From Streptomyces lincolnensis (GTDB taxonomy: Bacteria > Actinomycetota > Actinomycetes > Streptomycetales > Streptomycetaceae): a stretch of 64,000 bases of DNA. Positions 35,032 to 43,933 of this stretch are shown here, in pieces; the first letter of the stretch is position 1, and each line of letters starts with the position of its first letter. The notes beneath the pieces were generated by a model. That model saw only the letters and a list, made by a program, of their open reading frames with translations. It searched no databases and was not told the DNA's origin. The stretch lies in NCBI RefSeq assembly GCF_021173675.1, contig NZ_JAIHON010000019.1, forward strand, positions 124,001 through 188,000, in the 5' to 3' direction. Made by a program: the position numbers and the translations under genes.

Positions 35032-36519
35032 GTGAGTGACGTCCCCTTCCAGCCCGCAGTGGAGCAGTCACGCGCGCTGGCCGCGGGTGAGATCTCGAGC
35101 CGGGAACTCGTCGAGCTCTATCTTGAGCGGATCGCCACCCATAACACCGTGTTGAACGCGGTGGTGACCCTTGACCCCGAGCGGGCCCGTCGCGAGGCCG
35201 GGGAAGCGGACGCCGCGCGGGCGGCCGGGCAAGACCTCGGTCCTCTGCACGGTGTGCCGATCACGGTCAAGGACAGCTTCGAGACAGCCGGGATGCGCAC
35301 CGTCTGCGGGCGAACAGACCTCAAGGACTACGTGCCCGACCACGACGCCGAGGCGGTCAAGCGGCTGCGTTCGGCCGGTGCCGTGATCATGGGGAAGAGC
35401 AACATGCCTCCGGGCAACCAGGACGTCCAGGCCGACAACCCGGTGTTCGGTCCTTCATCGAACCCGTGGGACACGACCCGTACCTCGGGCGGATCCGCCG
35501 GGGGCGGCGCCGTCGCCACCGCCGCGGGCCTCACGGCGTTCGACTTCGGCTCGGAGATCGGCGGATCGACCAGGATCCCGTCCCACTTCAACGGCCTGTA
35601 CGGGCACAAGTCGACCTGGCGGTCCATACCCCTCATCGGGCATGTGCCCTACGGCCCGGGCCCGGGACGATGGACCGAGGCCGACATGGGCTGCGGCGGC
35701 GCGCAGGTCCGCGACGCCCGTGACCTCGTCCCGATCCTGCGGGCAACGGTCGGGCCCGCCGACTACGACGGCGGTTTCAGCTACACACTCGCACCGCCGC
35801 GCGCGACCAAGCTCGCCGACTTCCGGGTCGCCGTCTGGAGCGAGGATCCCTCGTGTCCGGTCGACAGCGACGTCGCGGCTGCCGTTGACGACGCGGTCGC
35901 TGTGCTGCGGACGGCCGGCGCGAAGATCACGGTGCAGCCCGCCGGCCTCCCTGTCGACATCGCGACGAATCACGAGAAGGCCTTCCAGCCCCTGCTCTTC
36001 GGCGCGGGCGACCGCACCGGCCTCGCTCCTGCCTCCAGCGCCGCGGTGCTGGCCCGGTTCGTCCAGCACCCGCGGGGTGACGCCGGTCCCGCCCTGCTCG
36101 GAACCTTCCAGTCCCACTATCACTGGCTGCAGGCCCACATGGTGCGCAATGAGATCCGGCAGCGATGGTTCGAGTTCTTCCAGGACTTCGACATCGTGCT
36201 CATGCCGGTCACCCCGACGGCCGCCCCCGCCCACCACAACAAGCTGATCGACTGGTTCGGGCGGCCATTCGAAGTCGAAGGTGTGCGACGCCCTTACTGG
36301 GACCAGGTCAAGTGGAACGCCGTCGCCAACGTCTCCGGAGGCCCGGCGACGACCATCCCGGTGCGCAAAGGCAGGAGCGGACTGCCCATCGGTCTGCAGG
36401 CCATGGGCCCGACCGGAGGCGATCTCACCACCATCGAGTTCGCCGCCCTGCTGGGCCGGGAAGTAGACGGCTTCGTGCCGCCTCCGGCCTTCGTCCAGAC
36501 CCCCACCACTGGACCCTGA
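35032..36519 (+). CDS. Amidase-signature family amidase
   Basis: A 495-residue serine amidase. The Ser-cisSer-Lys triad is visible as Lys80 (VPITVKDSF), Ser155 (SGGSAGGGA) and nucleophile Ser179 (GSEIGGSTRIP). The usual second serine of GGSSGG is alanine (GGSAGG). GTG 35032 is preferred because GAGG lies 6 nt upstream; ATG 34999 would add 11 residues but has no ribosome site. It hydrolyses an amide to acid and ammonia; the substrate is unknown. Downstream lies the broken acyl-CoA ligase, which could once have activated the product acid. Confidence 0.9.
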   Translation: MSDVPFQPAVEQSRALAAGEISSRELVELYLERIATHNTVLNAVVTLDPERARREAGEADAARAAGQDLGPLHGVPITVKDSFETAGMRTVCGRTDLKDYVPDHDAEAVKRLRSAGAVIMGKSNMPPGNQDVQADNPVFGPSSNPWDTTRTSGGSAGGGAVATAAGLTAFDFGSEIGGSTRIPSHFNGLYGHKSTWRSIPLIGHVPYGPGPGRWTEADMGCGGAQVRDARDLVPILRATVGPADYDGGFSYTLAPPRATKLADFRVAVWSEDPSCPVDSDVAAAVDDAVAVLRTAGAKITVQPAGLPVDIATNHEKAFQPLLFGAGDRTGLAPASSAAVLARFVQHPRGDAGPALLGTFQSHYHWLQAHMVRNEIRQRWFEFFQDFDIVLMPVTPTAAPAHHNKLIDWFGRPFEVEGVRRPYWDQVKWNAVANVSGGPATTIPVRKGRSGLPIGLQAMGPTGGDLTTIEFAALLGREVDGFVPPPAFVQTPTTGP

Positions 36520-36549
36520 CCACCCGCCCGAAAACCCCGAAGAACGACG

Positions 36550-37165
36550 ATGCACAGCTTGAGCCGCAACGCGTCACGACTGCGGACGGATTCCGCGTCA
36601 CGACTGCGGACGGATTCCGCGTCACGACTGCGGACGGATTCCGCGTCACGCTACCCGGAACGCACCGCGATCGTCTTCGTGCTCGTCTCGCGCGGGATCC
36701 AGCCCGGGGACAAGGTCGCGCTGTCCTGCCCCGATTCTCCAGCATCTACTTCGGCATCCTCAAGGCCGGCGCCGCGGTCGTGCCGCTGAACGTGCTGTTG
36801 CAGGGCCGCGAGGTCGCCTACCACCTCACCGACTCCGACGCGAAGGGCGTATTTCGCCTTCGAGGGCACCCCGGAGCTGCCGATCGGAAAGGCCGCCTGG
36901 AAGGGATTCCGCGAGAGCGCGGACTGCACCGAGTTCTTCCTGATCGAGAGCGGCGGCGCGCCGTAGTCCGGGGACGAGACGCCGGAGTCCTACACCTCGG
37001 TCGTAGCCGAGCAGCCCGTGACGTTCCGGACGATCGAACGCGACGAAGACGACACAGCGGTGGTCCCCTACACGTCCGGCACCACCGGCCACCCCAAGGG
37101 CGCGGAGCTGCGTCACCGCAACGTGTATGACAACGCGCTCGCCGGCATCGACCTGTTCGTTTCGA
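36550..37165 (+). pseudogene. Acyl-CoA synthetase relic
   Basis: N-terminal part of an AMP-forming acyl-CoA ligase, broken several times. MHSLSRNASRL starts at 36550 and SRYPERTAIVF runs into VSRGIQPGDKVALSCP after an apparent internal deletion. A frameshift near 36735 leads to YFGILKAGAAVVPLNVLLQGREVAYHLTDSDAK. Another near 36848 leads to YFAFEGTPELPIGKAAWKGF, with an in-frame TAG at 36964-36966. The relic continues through YTSGTTGHPKGAELRHRN and ends after AGIDLFV, where lpdA begins on the other strand. The C-terminal half is gone. A 24-bp tandem repeat sits near its start. Confidence 0.85.
36571..36650. repeat. 24-bp tandem repeat, 3.3 copies
   Basis: Three perfect copies at 36571-36594, 36595-36618 and 36619-36642, each beginning GCGTCACGACTGCGG and ending ACGGATTCC, plus an 8-bp partial copy. 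In frame with the ligase relic they encode SRLRTDSA repeats. The copies are identical, so the expansion is recent or kept uniform. Confidence 0.95.
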
Positions 37166-37180
37166 GGGGGCAGCGCCCTG

Positions 37181-38593
37181 CTACATGTTGATCATGTGGC
37201 CGGCGAGGCCGTGGACGGCTTCCTTGACCGCTTCGCCGAGGGTGGGGTGGGCGTGGACGTTGCGGGCGACCTCGTGGACGGTGAGGTCCCACTGCTGGGC
37301 CAGGGTCAGTTCGGGGAGGAGTTCGGTGACGTCGGGGCCGATGAGGTGGCCGCCGAGGAGTTCGCCGTACTTGCCGTCGCTGATCAGCTTCACGAACCCG
37401 CTCGCGTCCCCCAGGCCGTGGGCCTTGGCGTTCGCGGTGAAGGGGAACTTGGCGACCTGGACGTCGTAGCCCTTCTCCCTGGCCTGTGCCTCGGTGTAGC
37501 CGAAGCTGGCGATCTGCGGCTGGCAGAAGGTGGAGCGCGGGATCATCACGTAGTCCAGCTCCATGGTCTCCGCGTCCGCGATCGTCTCGGCGGCGACCAC
37601 GCCCATCGCCTCGGCGGCGTGCGCGAGCATCAGCTTCGCGGTGACGTCGCCGATGGCGTAGATGTGCGGTACGGAGGTGCGGCAGCGGCCGTCGACGTCG
37701 ATCGCGCCGCGCTCGGTGACGCGGACGCCGGTGTTCTCCAGGCCGTATCCGGTGACGTTCGGGGCGAAGCCGATCGCCTGGAGGACCTTGTCGGCCTCCA
37801 GGACCTGCTGGGTGCCGTCCTTGCCGGTGACCGTGACACGGACCTGCGGGCCGGACTCGTCGATCGACTCGACGCGGGTCGAGGTCAGCACCTGGATCCC
37901 CAACTTCCGGTACTGCTTGGCCAGTTCGGCGGAGACCTCGGCGTCCTCCAGCGGGGCGATACGGTCCAGGAACTCCACGATCGTGACCTTGACGCCGTAG
38001 TTGTGCAGGACATACGCGAACTCGACGCCGATCGCGCCGGCGCCCGCGATGACGATCGACTGCGGGAGGTCCTCGGCGAGGATCTGCTCCTCGTACGTCA
38101 CCACGCGCGCGCTGCGCTTGGTGCCGGGCAGCAGCTTGGGGCTCGCCCCGGCGGCGATGATGCAGTTCTCGAAGCCGATGGTGCGGGTGTTGCCGTCGTA
38201 GTCGGCCACCTGGAGTGTGTGCGGGTCGAGGAAGGTGCCGCGTCCGCTGATTTCGGTGATCTTGTTCTTCTTCATCAGGTAGTGGACGCCCTTGACCCGG
38301 CCGTCCGCGACCTTCCGGCTGCGGCGGAAGGCCTCCCCGTAGTCGAAGGAGACCTCACCCTCGACCTTGATGCCGAAGGTCTTCGCCTCGCGCGTGAAGA
38401 TGTGCGCGAGCTCGGCGTTGCGCAGCAGGGCCTTGGTGGGGATACAGCCCACGTTCAGGCAGACGCCGCCCCAGTACTTCTCCTCGACCACCGCGACGCG
38501 CTTGCCCAGTTGGGCGGCCCGGATGGCGGCTACGTATCCGCCGGGGCCCGCGCCGAGTACGACGACGTCGAAGTGCTCACTCTGCTCGTCCAT
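37181..38593 (-). CDS. lpdA: Dihydrolipoyl dehydrogenase
   Basis: A 470-residue flavoprotein disulfide reductase that reoxidises dihydrolipoamide in 2-oxoacid dehydrogenase complexes or the glycine cleavage system. The FAD site is VVLGAGPGGYVAAI, the redox-active disulfide is Cys45/Cys50 in GGVCLNVGCIPTK, the NAD site is IAGAGAIGVEFA, and the His-Glu pair lies in HAHPTLGEA. All catalytic elements are intact. No E1, E2 or glycine-cleavage genes lie nearby, so this is a stand-alone copy. Its 3' end abuts the broken acyl-CoA ligase, so a rearrangement probably joined them. Confidence 0.95.
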   Translation of the reverse strand: MDEQSEHFDVVVLGAGPGGYVAAIRAAQLGKRVAVVEEKYWGGVCLNVGCIPTKALLRNAELAHIFTREAKTFGIKVEGEVSFDYGEAFRRSRKVADGRVKGVHYLMKKNKITEISGRGTFLDPHTLQVADYDGNTRTIGFENCIIAAGASPKLLPGTKRSARVVTYEEQILAEDLPQSIVIAGAGAIGVEFAYVLHNYGVKVTIVEFLDRIAPLEDAEVSAELAKQYRKLGIQVLTSTRVESIDESGPQVRVTVTGKDGTQQVLEADKVLQAIGFAPNVTGYGLENTGVRVTERGAIDVDGRCRTSVPHIYAIGDVTAKLMLAHAAEAMGVVAAETIADAETMELDYVMIPRSTFCQPQIASFGYTEAQAREKGYDVQVAKFPFTANAKAHGLGDASGFVKLISDGKYGELLGGHLIGPDVTELLPELTLAQQWDLTVHEVARNVHAHPTLGEAVKEAVHGLAGHMINM

Positions 38594-38722
38594 GGACCTT
38601 TCCTTTCCACTGGGACGGTCGACTCCACGTCAGTGGCCGACTCGCTCCCGATCGCACAACCTGTTCATCAACTCAGTCGCTGGTTCAACGCCCCGGTGCC
38701 GTGATCCATACCCACGCAGCGA

Positions 38723-39898
38723 TCACCGACGGGCCAACGCCCCGTCGACTTCATGTACTCCCGCCTCGGCGGCACCGAGCCTGAGGGTGTCAAGCCCGAA
38801 GACCGCGACCGGACCGTGCACACCGGGCTTGAGGACGGCATCCGGCGCCGCCGCACGGACTGCGCCCCACGCCAGGAGGGAGCCCGTCATCTCGTAGGGA
38901 TCGGGTCCGGCGAGGGCCGTCGCGGCCAGGGGACGACCCTGGCCGTCGCGGGCGACCGCGATCACCAGGGAACGGCCGTCGGTGTCCGGCTCACGATGTG
39001 CTCCCGGGAGCCGCCCGGACCACCGCGTCAGAGTAGCCCGCACCTTCGCCGACCTCAGCAAGGGCGCCTGGAGCATGGCGGCGATCTGCACCGGACGCGT
39101 CCACCGCCCGAGCCAGCCCATCCCCACCTCGACGCTCTCCAGCCGAGGGAAGACCTCAGGCAGGCCGAGATGCTCCGTGCCCGGGACGGTTATGGCCGGG
39201 CGTCGCACACCGGCGTAGCGGAAGGTGAGGACACGCTTGGCGGCCCGCTCGTCGACCAGTCGGGAAGAGGCTCCAGGACGTGGGGAGCGGTAGGCGAACC
39301 CGTCCTCGGCCGCCGCGGCGACCAGCGTCTGGCGCGTGCCACCCGTGGTCAGGTCCCAGGAGTCGCGCAGGGTGCTCCGGTAATGCAGCTCACTCCCGCG
39401 CCCCGAACGGGTGATGAAGTAGCCGATCTCGACATGGCATGCGCGCTCGCCCGCCTGTTCCAGGGCCAGGGCGCCGGCGAGGTTGCCGGGCACGTAGTCG
39501 TAGCCGAACGCGGGCACGAGAGTCGCTCCCCGGGCGGCCGCGACGGAGTCCAGTTCAAGGAGGACCCGGCGGGCGAAGGGGCCCTCCCCCGTGGAGTCGA
39601 AGTAGCGCGCTCCCGCCCGCGCGGCGGCCGTGACCGTGGCCATGCCCAGTTGCATGAACGGCCCGACCGTGGAGACGACCACATCGCTGGGGCCCAGAAG
39701 GCGCGTGAGGCGGGCGGAAGAGGTGACGTCCACTTCCGCCACCGGCAGTTCCGCCTCGAAGCGGTCGGCCAGGGTCAGCATCTTCGTTCGGCTTCGCCCG
39801 ACCAAGGTCGGCTTCTCACCTCGTGCGAGCAGTTCCCTGAGAACCCGCCGCCCCGTGTACCCCGTCGCACCCAGCAACAGGATTCTGCGCTTTTCCAC
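38723..39898 (-). CDS. Saccharopine dehydrogenase-like NAD(P)-binding protein
   Basis: A 391-residue oxidoreductase with an N-terminal Rossmann fold (ILLLGATGYTGRRVLREL) followed by VVVSTVGPFMQLG and YFDSTGEGPFARRV. This places it with saccharopine-dehydrogenase-like / trans-acting enoyl-reductase proteins. GTG 39898 is chosen because the Rossmann motif follows within ten residues and GGAAGG lies upstream; the open frame continues into the divergent TetR gene. It may reduce an enoyl or keto group, but the substrate is unknown. The TetR gene at 39986 is the probable regulator. Confidence 0.82.
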   Translation of the reverse strand: MEKRRILLLGATGYTGRRVLRELLARGEKPTLVGRSRTKMLTLADRFEAELPVAEVDVTSSARLTRLLGPSDVVVSTVGPFMQLGMATVTAAARAGARYFDSTGEGPFARRVLLELDSVAAARGATLVPAFGYDYVPGNLAGALALEQAGERACHVEIGYFITRSGRGSELHYRSTLRDSWDLTTGGTRQTLVAAAAEDGFAYRSPRPGASSRLVDERAAKRVLTFRYAGVRRPAITVPGTEHLGLPEVFPRLESVEVGMGWLGRWTRPVQIAAMLQAPLLRSAKVRATLTRWSGRLPGAHREPDTDGRSLVIAVARDGQGRPLAATALAGPDPYEMTGSLLAWGAVRAAAPDAVLKPGVHGPVAVFGLDTLRLGAAEAGVHEVDGALARR

Positions 39899-39972
39899 GG
39901 CTACGTCTGCCTTCCGGAGGGCACTGTCACGACGACCACTGACCGACCACGAGTCATTCACTGACTTCAGGT

Positions 39973-39988
39973 CATTGAATATACAATG
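39973..39988. promoter_or_regulatory. CATTG-N6-CAATG palindrome at TetR start
   Basis: CATTGAATATACAATG overlaps the first possible ATG (39986) of the TetR gene and lies between it and the divergent saccharopine-dehydrogenase-like gene. It is a likely autoregulatory operator. Its position favours the second ATG at 39995 as the true start. Confidence 0.5.
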
Positions 39989-40624
39989 GTCAACATGAGA
40001 GGGCCAAACCGACGACAGCTGTATGCGGAGCAGACCCGGGCGGACCTGGTGGCGGCCGCGCGCAAACTCTTCGTCGACAACGGGTTCGCGGACACGTCGG
40101 TCGAGGCCATCACCGCGGCGGCGCAAGTGAGCAAGGGCACCTTCTACCACCACTTCCCGGACAAGAAGGCGATGTTCGCCGAGCTCTACACGGAGTTGCT
40201 CCAGCCGGTCGGAGCGCTCGCCGACGCGGCGTCCGAGGCGATCCGTGCGACACCGGGCAAGCCTGCGTTGACCGCCGTGTCGAACCTCACGCACGCCTTC
40301 TTGCGGCGGACCATCGACGATGCCCTGCATCGAGAGCTCATGGCCCAGGCGCCCTCGGTGCTGGTGGAGCAGTACCGGCACATCAACGACACGGTGGCCC
40401 AACCGCCGATCGAACGGCTATTGACCGTCCTGGCCGAACGCGGTGACGTGGAACCGGACGTTCCGGTCGCCACCGTCGCCCGGCTGCTGTTGGCCGTCCT
40501 GTGCGAGGGCAACCAGATCATCGCCGCCGCGGCGGACCGGGAGGACGCCCTGGCCAGGACGTTCCACACGATCACCCTGCTGATGTCAGGCCTGGCGGCG
40601 GACGGCGTCAGCGCGCACGGTTGA
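39986..40624 (+). CDS. TetR-family regulator
   Basis: A 212-residue TetR repressor. RADLVAAARKLFVDNGFADTSVEAITAAAQVSKGTFYHHFPDKKAMFAELY is a textbook HTH, followed by a helical ligand domain with PALTAVSNLTHAFLRRTIDD. Two ATGs (39986 and 39995) are possible; the first overlaps a palindrome. It is divergent from the saccharopine-dehydrogenase-like gene with an 87-bp gap, so it probably represses that gene and itself. Confidence 0.9.
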   Translation: MVNMRGPNRRQLYAEQTRADLVAAARKLFVDNGFADTSVEAITAAAQVSKGTFYHHFPDKKAMFAELYTELLQPVGALADAASEAIRATPGKPALTAVSNLTHAFLRRTIDDALHRELMAQAPSVLVEQYRHINDTVAQPPIERLLTVLAERGDVEPDVPVATVARLLLAVLCEGNQIIAAAADREDALARTFHTITLLMSGLAADGVSAHG

Positions 40625-40674
40625 CGTCGACCAACGCCTGCAACAGCACTCCTCGACCGCACCCGGCCGTGCCG

Positions 40675-41736
40675 CTACCGTGCCGCCTCGTCCTCGATGT
40701 CACGGACCAGGTCGATGGCCCGGCCGAGAGTGGTGAGCCGAGCGTCGAGGGTCTCTCCGGCCGGATAGAAACGTACGGTGTCCACACCGGCGTCGCGCCA
40801 CACACGCAGCCGTTGGCGCACCATGCCGTCGGTTCCGATCAGAGTGGTCGCCAGCACCATTTCGTCGGTGACCAGGCCGGCCGCGCCGTCCCGGTCCCCG
40901 GCCTGCCAACGTGTGCGGACTTCGGCCGCCACTTCGGCCCAACCCTGGCGGCTGTAGGCGTTGTTGTAGTAGTTCGTGGTCGCGGAACCCATGCCGCCGA
41001 GGCTGAAGGCAAGTTCCTTCTTGCGTCCGGCCACCATCGCGCTCAGCGCGTCCTCGTCGTCCGCGAAGGCGACCTCGGCGCCTTGGCAGATGTCGAGGTC
41101 GGCACGGGCGCGACCGGCAGCGGCAAGGCCCTGGTCCAGGTGGTCGAAGTACGCCTCCTTGGCGCCCTCGGGCACGAAACTGGTGCCCAGCCACCCATCG
41201 GCGATCTCACCGGTCAGGTGCAGCATCTTCGGCGAGAGAGTGGCGAGGTAGACCGGAATGTCATGCTCGGCACGCATCGACAGACGCATGGGCTTCGCCT
41301 GCCCGCCCGGCAGCGGAATCCGGAACTCCTTTCCTGAGTAGGAGACTTTGCCGCCCGCGGCGGCCTCCCGCACGATCTCGACGGTCTCCCGCATCCGCAC
41401 CAGCGGCCGGGCGAAGGGCACGCCGTGCAGCCCCTCGATCACCTGCGGCCCGGAGGGGCCCAGGCCGAGAAGGAAGCGCCCCTCGGAGATCTGCGACAGT
41501 GTGATCGCGGCGCGGGCGATGGCCATCGGCGTGCGGGTGCCGAGTTGGATGATTCCGGATCCGAGGAGCATGCGCTCGGTCTTCGCCGCGAGGTAGCCCA
41601 ACGGCGAGGGGGCCTCGGAGCCCCACGCCTCCGCCACCCAGCAGATGTCAAGACCGAGCTTCTCCGCCTCGGTGACATAGGCGACGATCTCCCGCCAGTC
41701 GCCCCCGGAAGCCTCGATCGTGGTGGAGGTACGCAT
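40675..41736 (-). CDS. LLM-class F420-dependent oxidoreductase
   Basis: A 353-residue luciferase-like TIM-barrel enzyme, likely using coenzyme F420. EAEKLGLDICWVAEAWGSEAPSPLGYLAAKTERMLLGSGI and SEGRFLLGLGPSGPQVIEG are characteristic of the F420-dependent LLM group. Its ATG overlaps the TGA of the upstream SRPBCC gene (TGATG at 41734-41738), so the two are coupled. It may reduce or oxidise a secondary alcohol, imine or enone in the degradation route. The frame stays open upstream through the SRPBCC gene, which is a shadow. Confidence 0.9.
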   Translation of the reverse strand: MRTSTTIEASGGDWREIVAYVTEAEKLGLDICWVAEAWGSEAPSPLGYLAAKTERMLLGSGIIQLGTRTPMAIARAAITLSQISEGRFLLGLGPSGPQVIEGLHGVPFARPLVRMRETVEIVREAAAGGKVSYSGKEFRIPLPGGQAKPMRLSMRAEHDIPVYLATLSPKMLHLTGEIADGWLGTSFVPEGAKEAYFDHLDQGLAAAGRARADLDICQGAEVAFADDEDALSAMVAGRKKELAFSLGGMGSATTNYYNNAYSRQGWAEVAAEVRTRWQAGDRDGAAGLVTDEMVLATTLIGTDGMVRQRLRVWRDAGVDTVRFYPAGETLDARLTTLGRAIDLVRDIEDEAAR

Positions 41737-42269
41737 CAGAGCCTCGCCTCGCCCGTGGGCCGGGCCCTCTCGGCCAGCTTCTTGATCTCTTCGAGGGTGA
41801 TGGTCATGTTGGCCTCGAACTCCCGCATGCGCACGAAGACGATCTTCTGCTCCTTCTCCGGCATGCGATCGATGGCGAAGGAGAGGCCCGAACGGGCCGG
41901 CCCCATCTGCATCCATTCGCTCAGCAGAGTGCCACCGCCCTGCGGCTCCAACGTGAACCGCCAGATCGCCGTCGGGTTCTGCGGGTTCTCGACGGCCCAG
42001 GCAAGCAGCCTCGGCGGCTCGCACTCGACGATGTGGGAGGTGGTGGCCCACTCCCCGAGTGCCTCGTGCTTGCTCCGGCCGATGAACCGGGCTCCCAGGG
42101 CAGGGGCGGTCCTGCCGTCCAGCCATTCGACGGACTGCAGTTCGGAGCTCATACGCGGCATCAACTCGATGTCGGACACGAGCGTCCACACCTGTTCGGG
42201 CGGAGCAGCGATCCAGGTGCGGACCTCCACCGTCGGCTTGTCCGCATAGCGCGCGCCTGTCCACTCCAT
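41736..42269 (-). CDS. SRPBCC-family (START-like) protein
   Basis: A 177-residue helix-grip protein of the polyketide cyclase / CoxG-like SRPBCC superfamily. VEVRTWIAAPPEQVWTLVSDIELMPRMSSELQSVEWLDG is the typical start, with a long C-terminal helix (MREFEANMTITLEEIKKLAER). These proteins bind hydrophobic ligands in a deep cavity. It is co-transcribed with the F420-type enzyme and may present or sequester its substrate. Upstream at about 42301-42320 are two TGACCAG direct repeats that might bind a regulator. Confidence 0.85.
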   Translation of the reverse strand: MEWTGARYADKPTVEVRTWIAAPPEQVWTLVSDIELMPRMSSELQSVEWLDGRTAPALGARFIGRSKHEALGEWATTSHIVECEPPRLLAWAVENPQNPTAIWRFTLEPQGGGTLLSEWMQMGPARSGLSFAIDRMPEKEQKIVFVRMREFEANMTITLEEIKKLAERARPTGEARL

Positions 42270-42383
42270 GTTCCTGCAGCCTCCATGCCGATCCGAGAAC
42301 TCCCATGACCAGATGTGACCAGTAAAGTTGCGTAGATAGACTCACATGTCAAGGGAAAGCGCAGCCCCGGCAGAGCCGCTGAG

Positions 42384-42881
42384 TCAGCCGGCGAAACGCT
42401 CCCGCACATCCGGCCGTTCGGCCAGGTGTGGCGGATAGCCGGGGCCCATCCGAGGACTGGTGTTCTCCGCGGTCATCTGCTCACCGCAGGAAGAACACAC
42501 CACCTCGGCGTGGGCTTCCTGTCCGCAGGCCTCGTGCCGCATGACTACCGGCGGGCCCTGTTCACCGGACAGCCAGCGGTCCCCCCACCGGTTCATCACC
42601 AGCAGCACACCGTAGAAGTCGCGCCCCTTCTCCGTGAGCACGTAGTCGTACCGAACCGGCTCCGTCTGGTACGGCCGTTTCTCCAGCAGCCCCTCGTCCA
42701 CCAGCCGACGCAACCGGTCCGTCAATGTGTTGCGCGCGATCCCCAGTGACACCTGGAACGCGTCGAACCGCCGGATCCCGTAGAACGCCTCACGCAGCAC
42801 CAACGGCGTCCACCAGTCCCCGAGCAGGTCCATGGTGCGCGCGATCGAACAGGGCCAGTGCGCAAAGGATGTCCGCCTCAT
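42384..42881 (-). CDS. HxlR-family regulator
   Basis: A 165-residue winged-helix regulator: CSIARTMDLLGDWWTPLVLREAFYG, RFDAFQVSLGIARNTLTDRLRRLVDEG and a Cys-containing tail (HEACGQEAHAEVVCSSCGEQ) that could bind a metal. The start is uncertain (ATG 42881 or 42893, both without a strong ribosome site). It is divergent from the SDR at 42989. The CxxC-rich C-terminus is unusual for HxlR and is shared in weaker form by copies 1 and 2. Confidence 0.85.
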   Translation of the reverse strand: MRRTSFAHWPCSIARTMDLLGDWWTPLVLREAFYGIRRFDAFQVSLGIARNTLTDRLRRLVDEGLLEKRPYQTEPVRYDYVLTEKGRDFYGVLLVMNRWGDRWLSGEQGPPVVMRHEACGQEAHAEVVCSSCGEQMTAENTSPRMGPGYPPHLAERPDVRERFAG

Positions 42882-42966
42882 GACCGTCAGCATAGGTTCG
42901 TCCAGTCGTAAGACCCAGCAGGTGGAGCGGTGACAATTCATCCGCGCGACATCTTGCGCTCAATAA

Positions 42967-42979
42967 ATAACGAAGTTAT
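42967..42979. promoter_or_regulatory. ATAAC-N3-GTTAT operator, site 1
   Basis: ATAACGAAGTTAT, within AAATAACGAAGTTATGT, lies 9 bp before the SDR start. The same palindrome occurs at 44651-44663 as AAATAACTTGGTTATGT. Probably the operator of the TetR gene at 43934. Confidence 0.65.
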
Positions 42980-42988
42980 GTTGCGGCC

Positions 42989-43885
42989 ATGAAACGTGAC
43001 TTGCTGGGCAGAAAACTGGTTGTCACCGGAGCGGCGCGCGGCATCGGCGAGAAGGCGGCCCGCCTGGCCATCGCCCGAGGCGCTCAGGTGGCCTTGATCG
43101 GACTGGAACCCGATCGGCTCCGTGACCTCGCCCGCGAGCTGGGCCCCGCCGCTTCCTGGCGTGAGGCCGATGTGCGCGACGGCACCGTCCTGCGGTCAGC
43201 GATCGACGAGGCCGCGGGGGTCATGGGCGGCATCGATCTGGTCGTCGCCAATGCCGGGGTCGTGGCGTACGGGACCGTGCGACAGACGGACGAGGCGTCG
43301 TTCGAGCGGGTCCTGGACATCAATCTGAACGGTGTCTTCCGAACCCTCAAGTACGTGACGCCCCATCTGGAGCGCAGCCGGGGACACGTACTGGTCGTGG
43401 CGTCCGCGCTGTCCTTCATGCCGCTGGCGGCGATGGCCTCCTACGGCGCCAGCAAGGCCGCGGCCGAGCTGCTCGCCCTGACCTACCGCCAGGAGGTGGC
43501 GCACCTCGGCGTCACGGTCGGCCTGGTGCACCCCTCCTGGATCGACACGGATCTCGTCCGGGGCGCCGAGGCGGACCTTCCCTCGTTCCAGGGCCTGCGC
43601 AACCGGCTTCCCTACCCGGGCAATGTCACCACGAGTGCCGACCGGGCGGCTGCCGCGATCGTCGACGGGCTCGTCCGCCGCCGCAGCCGCGTGTACGTCC
43701 CCCGCGCGGTCGTCGTGGCCAACTGGGCCAAGGCAGCGCTGAATTCGCCACTGGCCTGGCCATGGGCGAGGCGCTTCGCGGCCCGTGCCGTTCCGTCCCT
43801 CGAACGGGAGGTCGCGGCGCTGGGGAGGCATGACCAGCTCACCCCGGGCACCGGTACCTCTACCGCGGAGACCAAGTCGCCCTAG
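42989..43885 (+). CDS. Short-chain dehydrogenase/reductase (SDR)
   Basis: A 298-residue SDR: TGAARGIGEKAARLA for cofactor binding, NAGVVAYG, then ALSFMPLAAMASYGASKAA with the catalytic Ser, Tyr and Lys. The extended C-terminal part (YPGNVTTSADRAAAAIVDGLVRRRSRVYVPRAV) is typical of the membrane-associated SDR group that acts on hydrophobic alcohols. It is preceded by a palindrome shared with the downstream TetR/enoyl-CoA hydratase promoter, so all three are probably one regulon. Confidence 0.9.
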   Translation: MKRDLLGRKLVVTGAARGIGEKAARLAIARGAQVALIGLEPDRLRDLARELGPAASWREADVRDGTVLRSAIDEAAGVMGGIDLVVANAGVVAYGTVRQTDEASFERVLDINLNGVFRTLKYVTPHLERSRGHVLVVASALSFMPLAAMASYGASKAAAELLALTYRQEVAHLGVTVGLVHPSWIDTDLVRGAEADLPSFQGLRNRLPYPGNVTTSADRAAAAIVDGLVRRRSRVYVPRAVVVANWAKAALNSPLAWPWARRFAARAVPSLEREVAALGRHDQLTPGTGTSTAETKSP

Positions 43886-43933
43886 CCGCACATGGGTGGT
43901 CCCGCCCGGGACGGCGTCCTGCCCTACCGACTT

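Noticed and set aside
36571..36650. Short repeats as CRISPR or iterons
   Set aside because: Copies are contiguous without spacers and sit in a ligase relic; no cas or replication gene is nearby.
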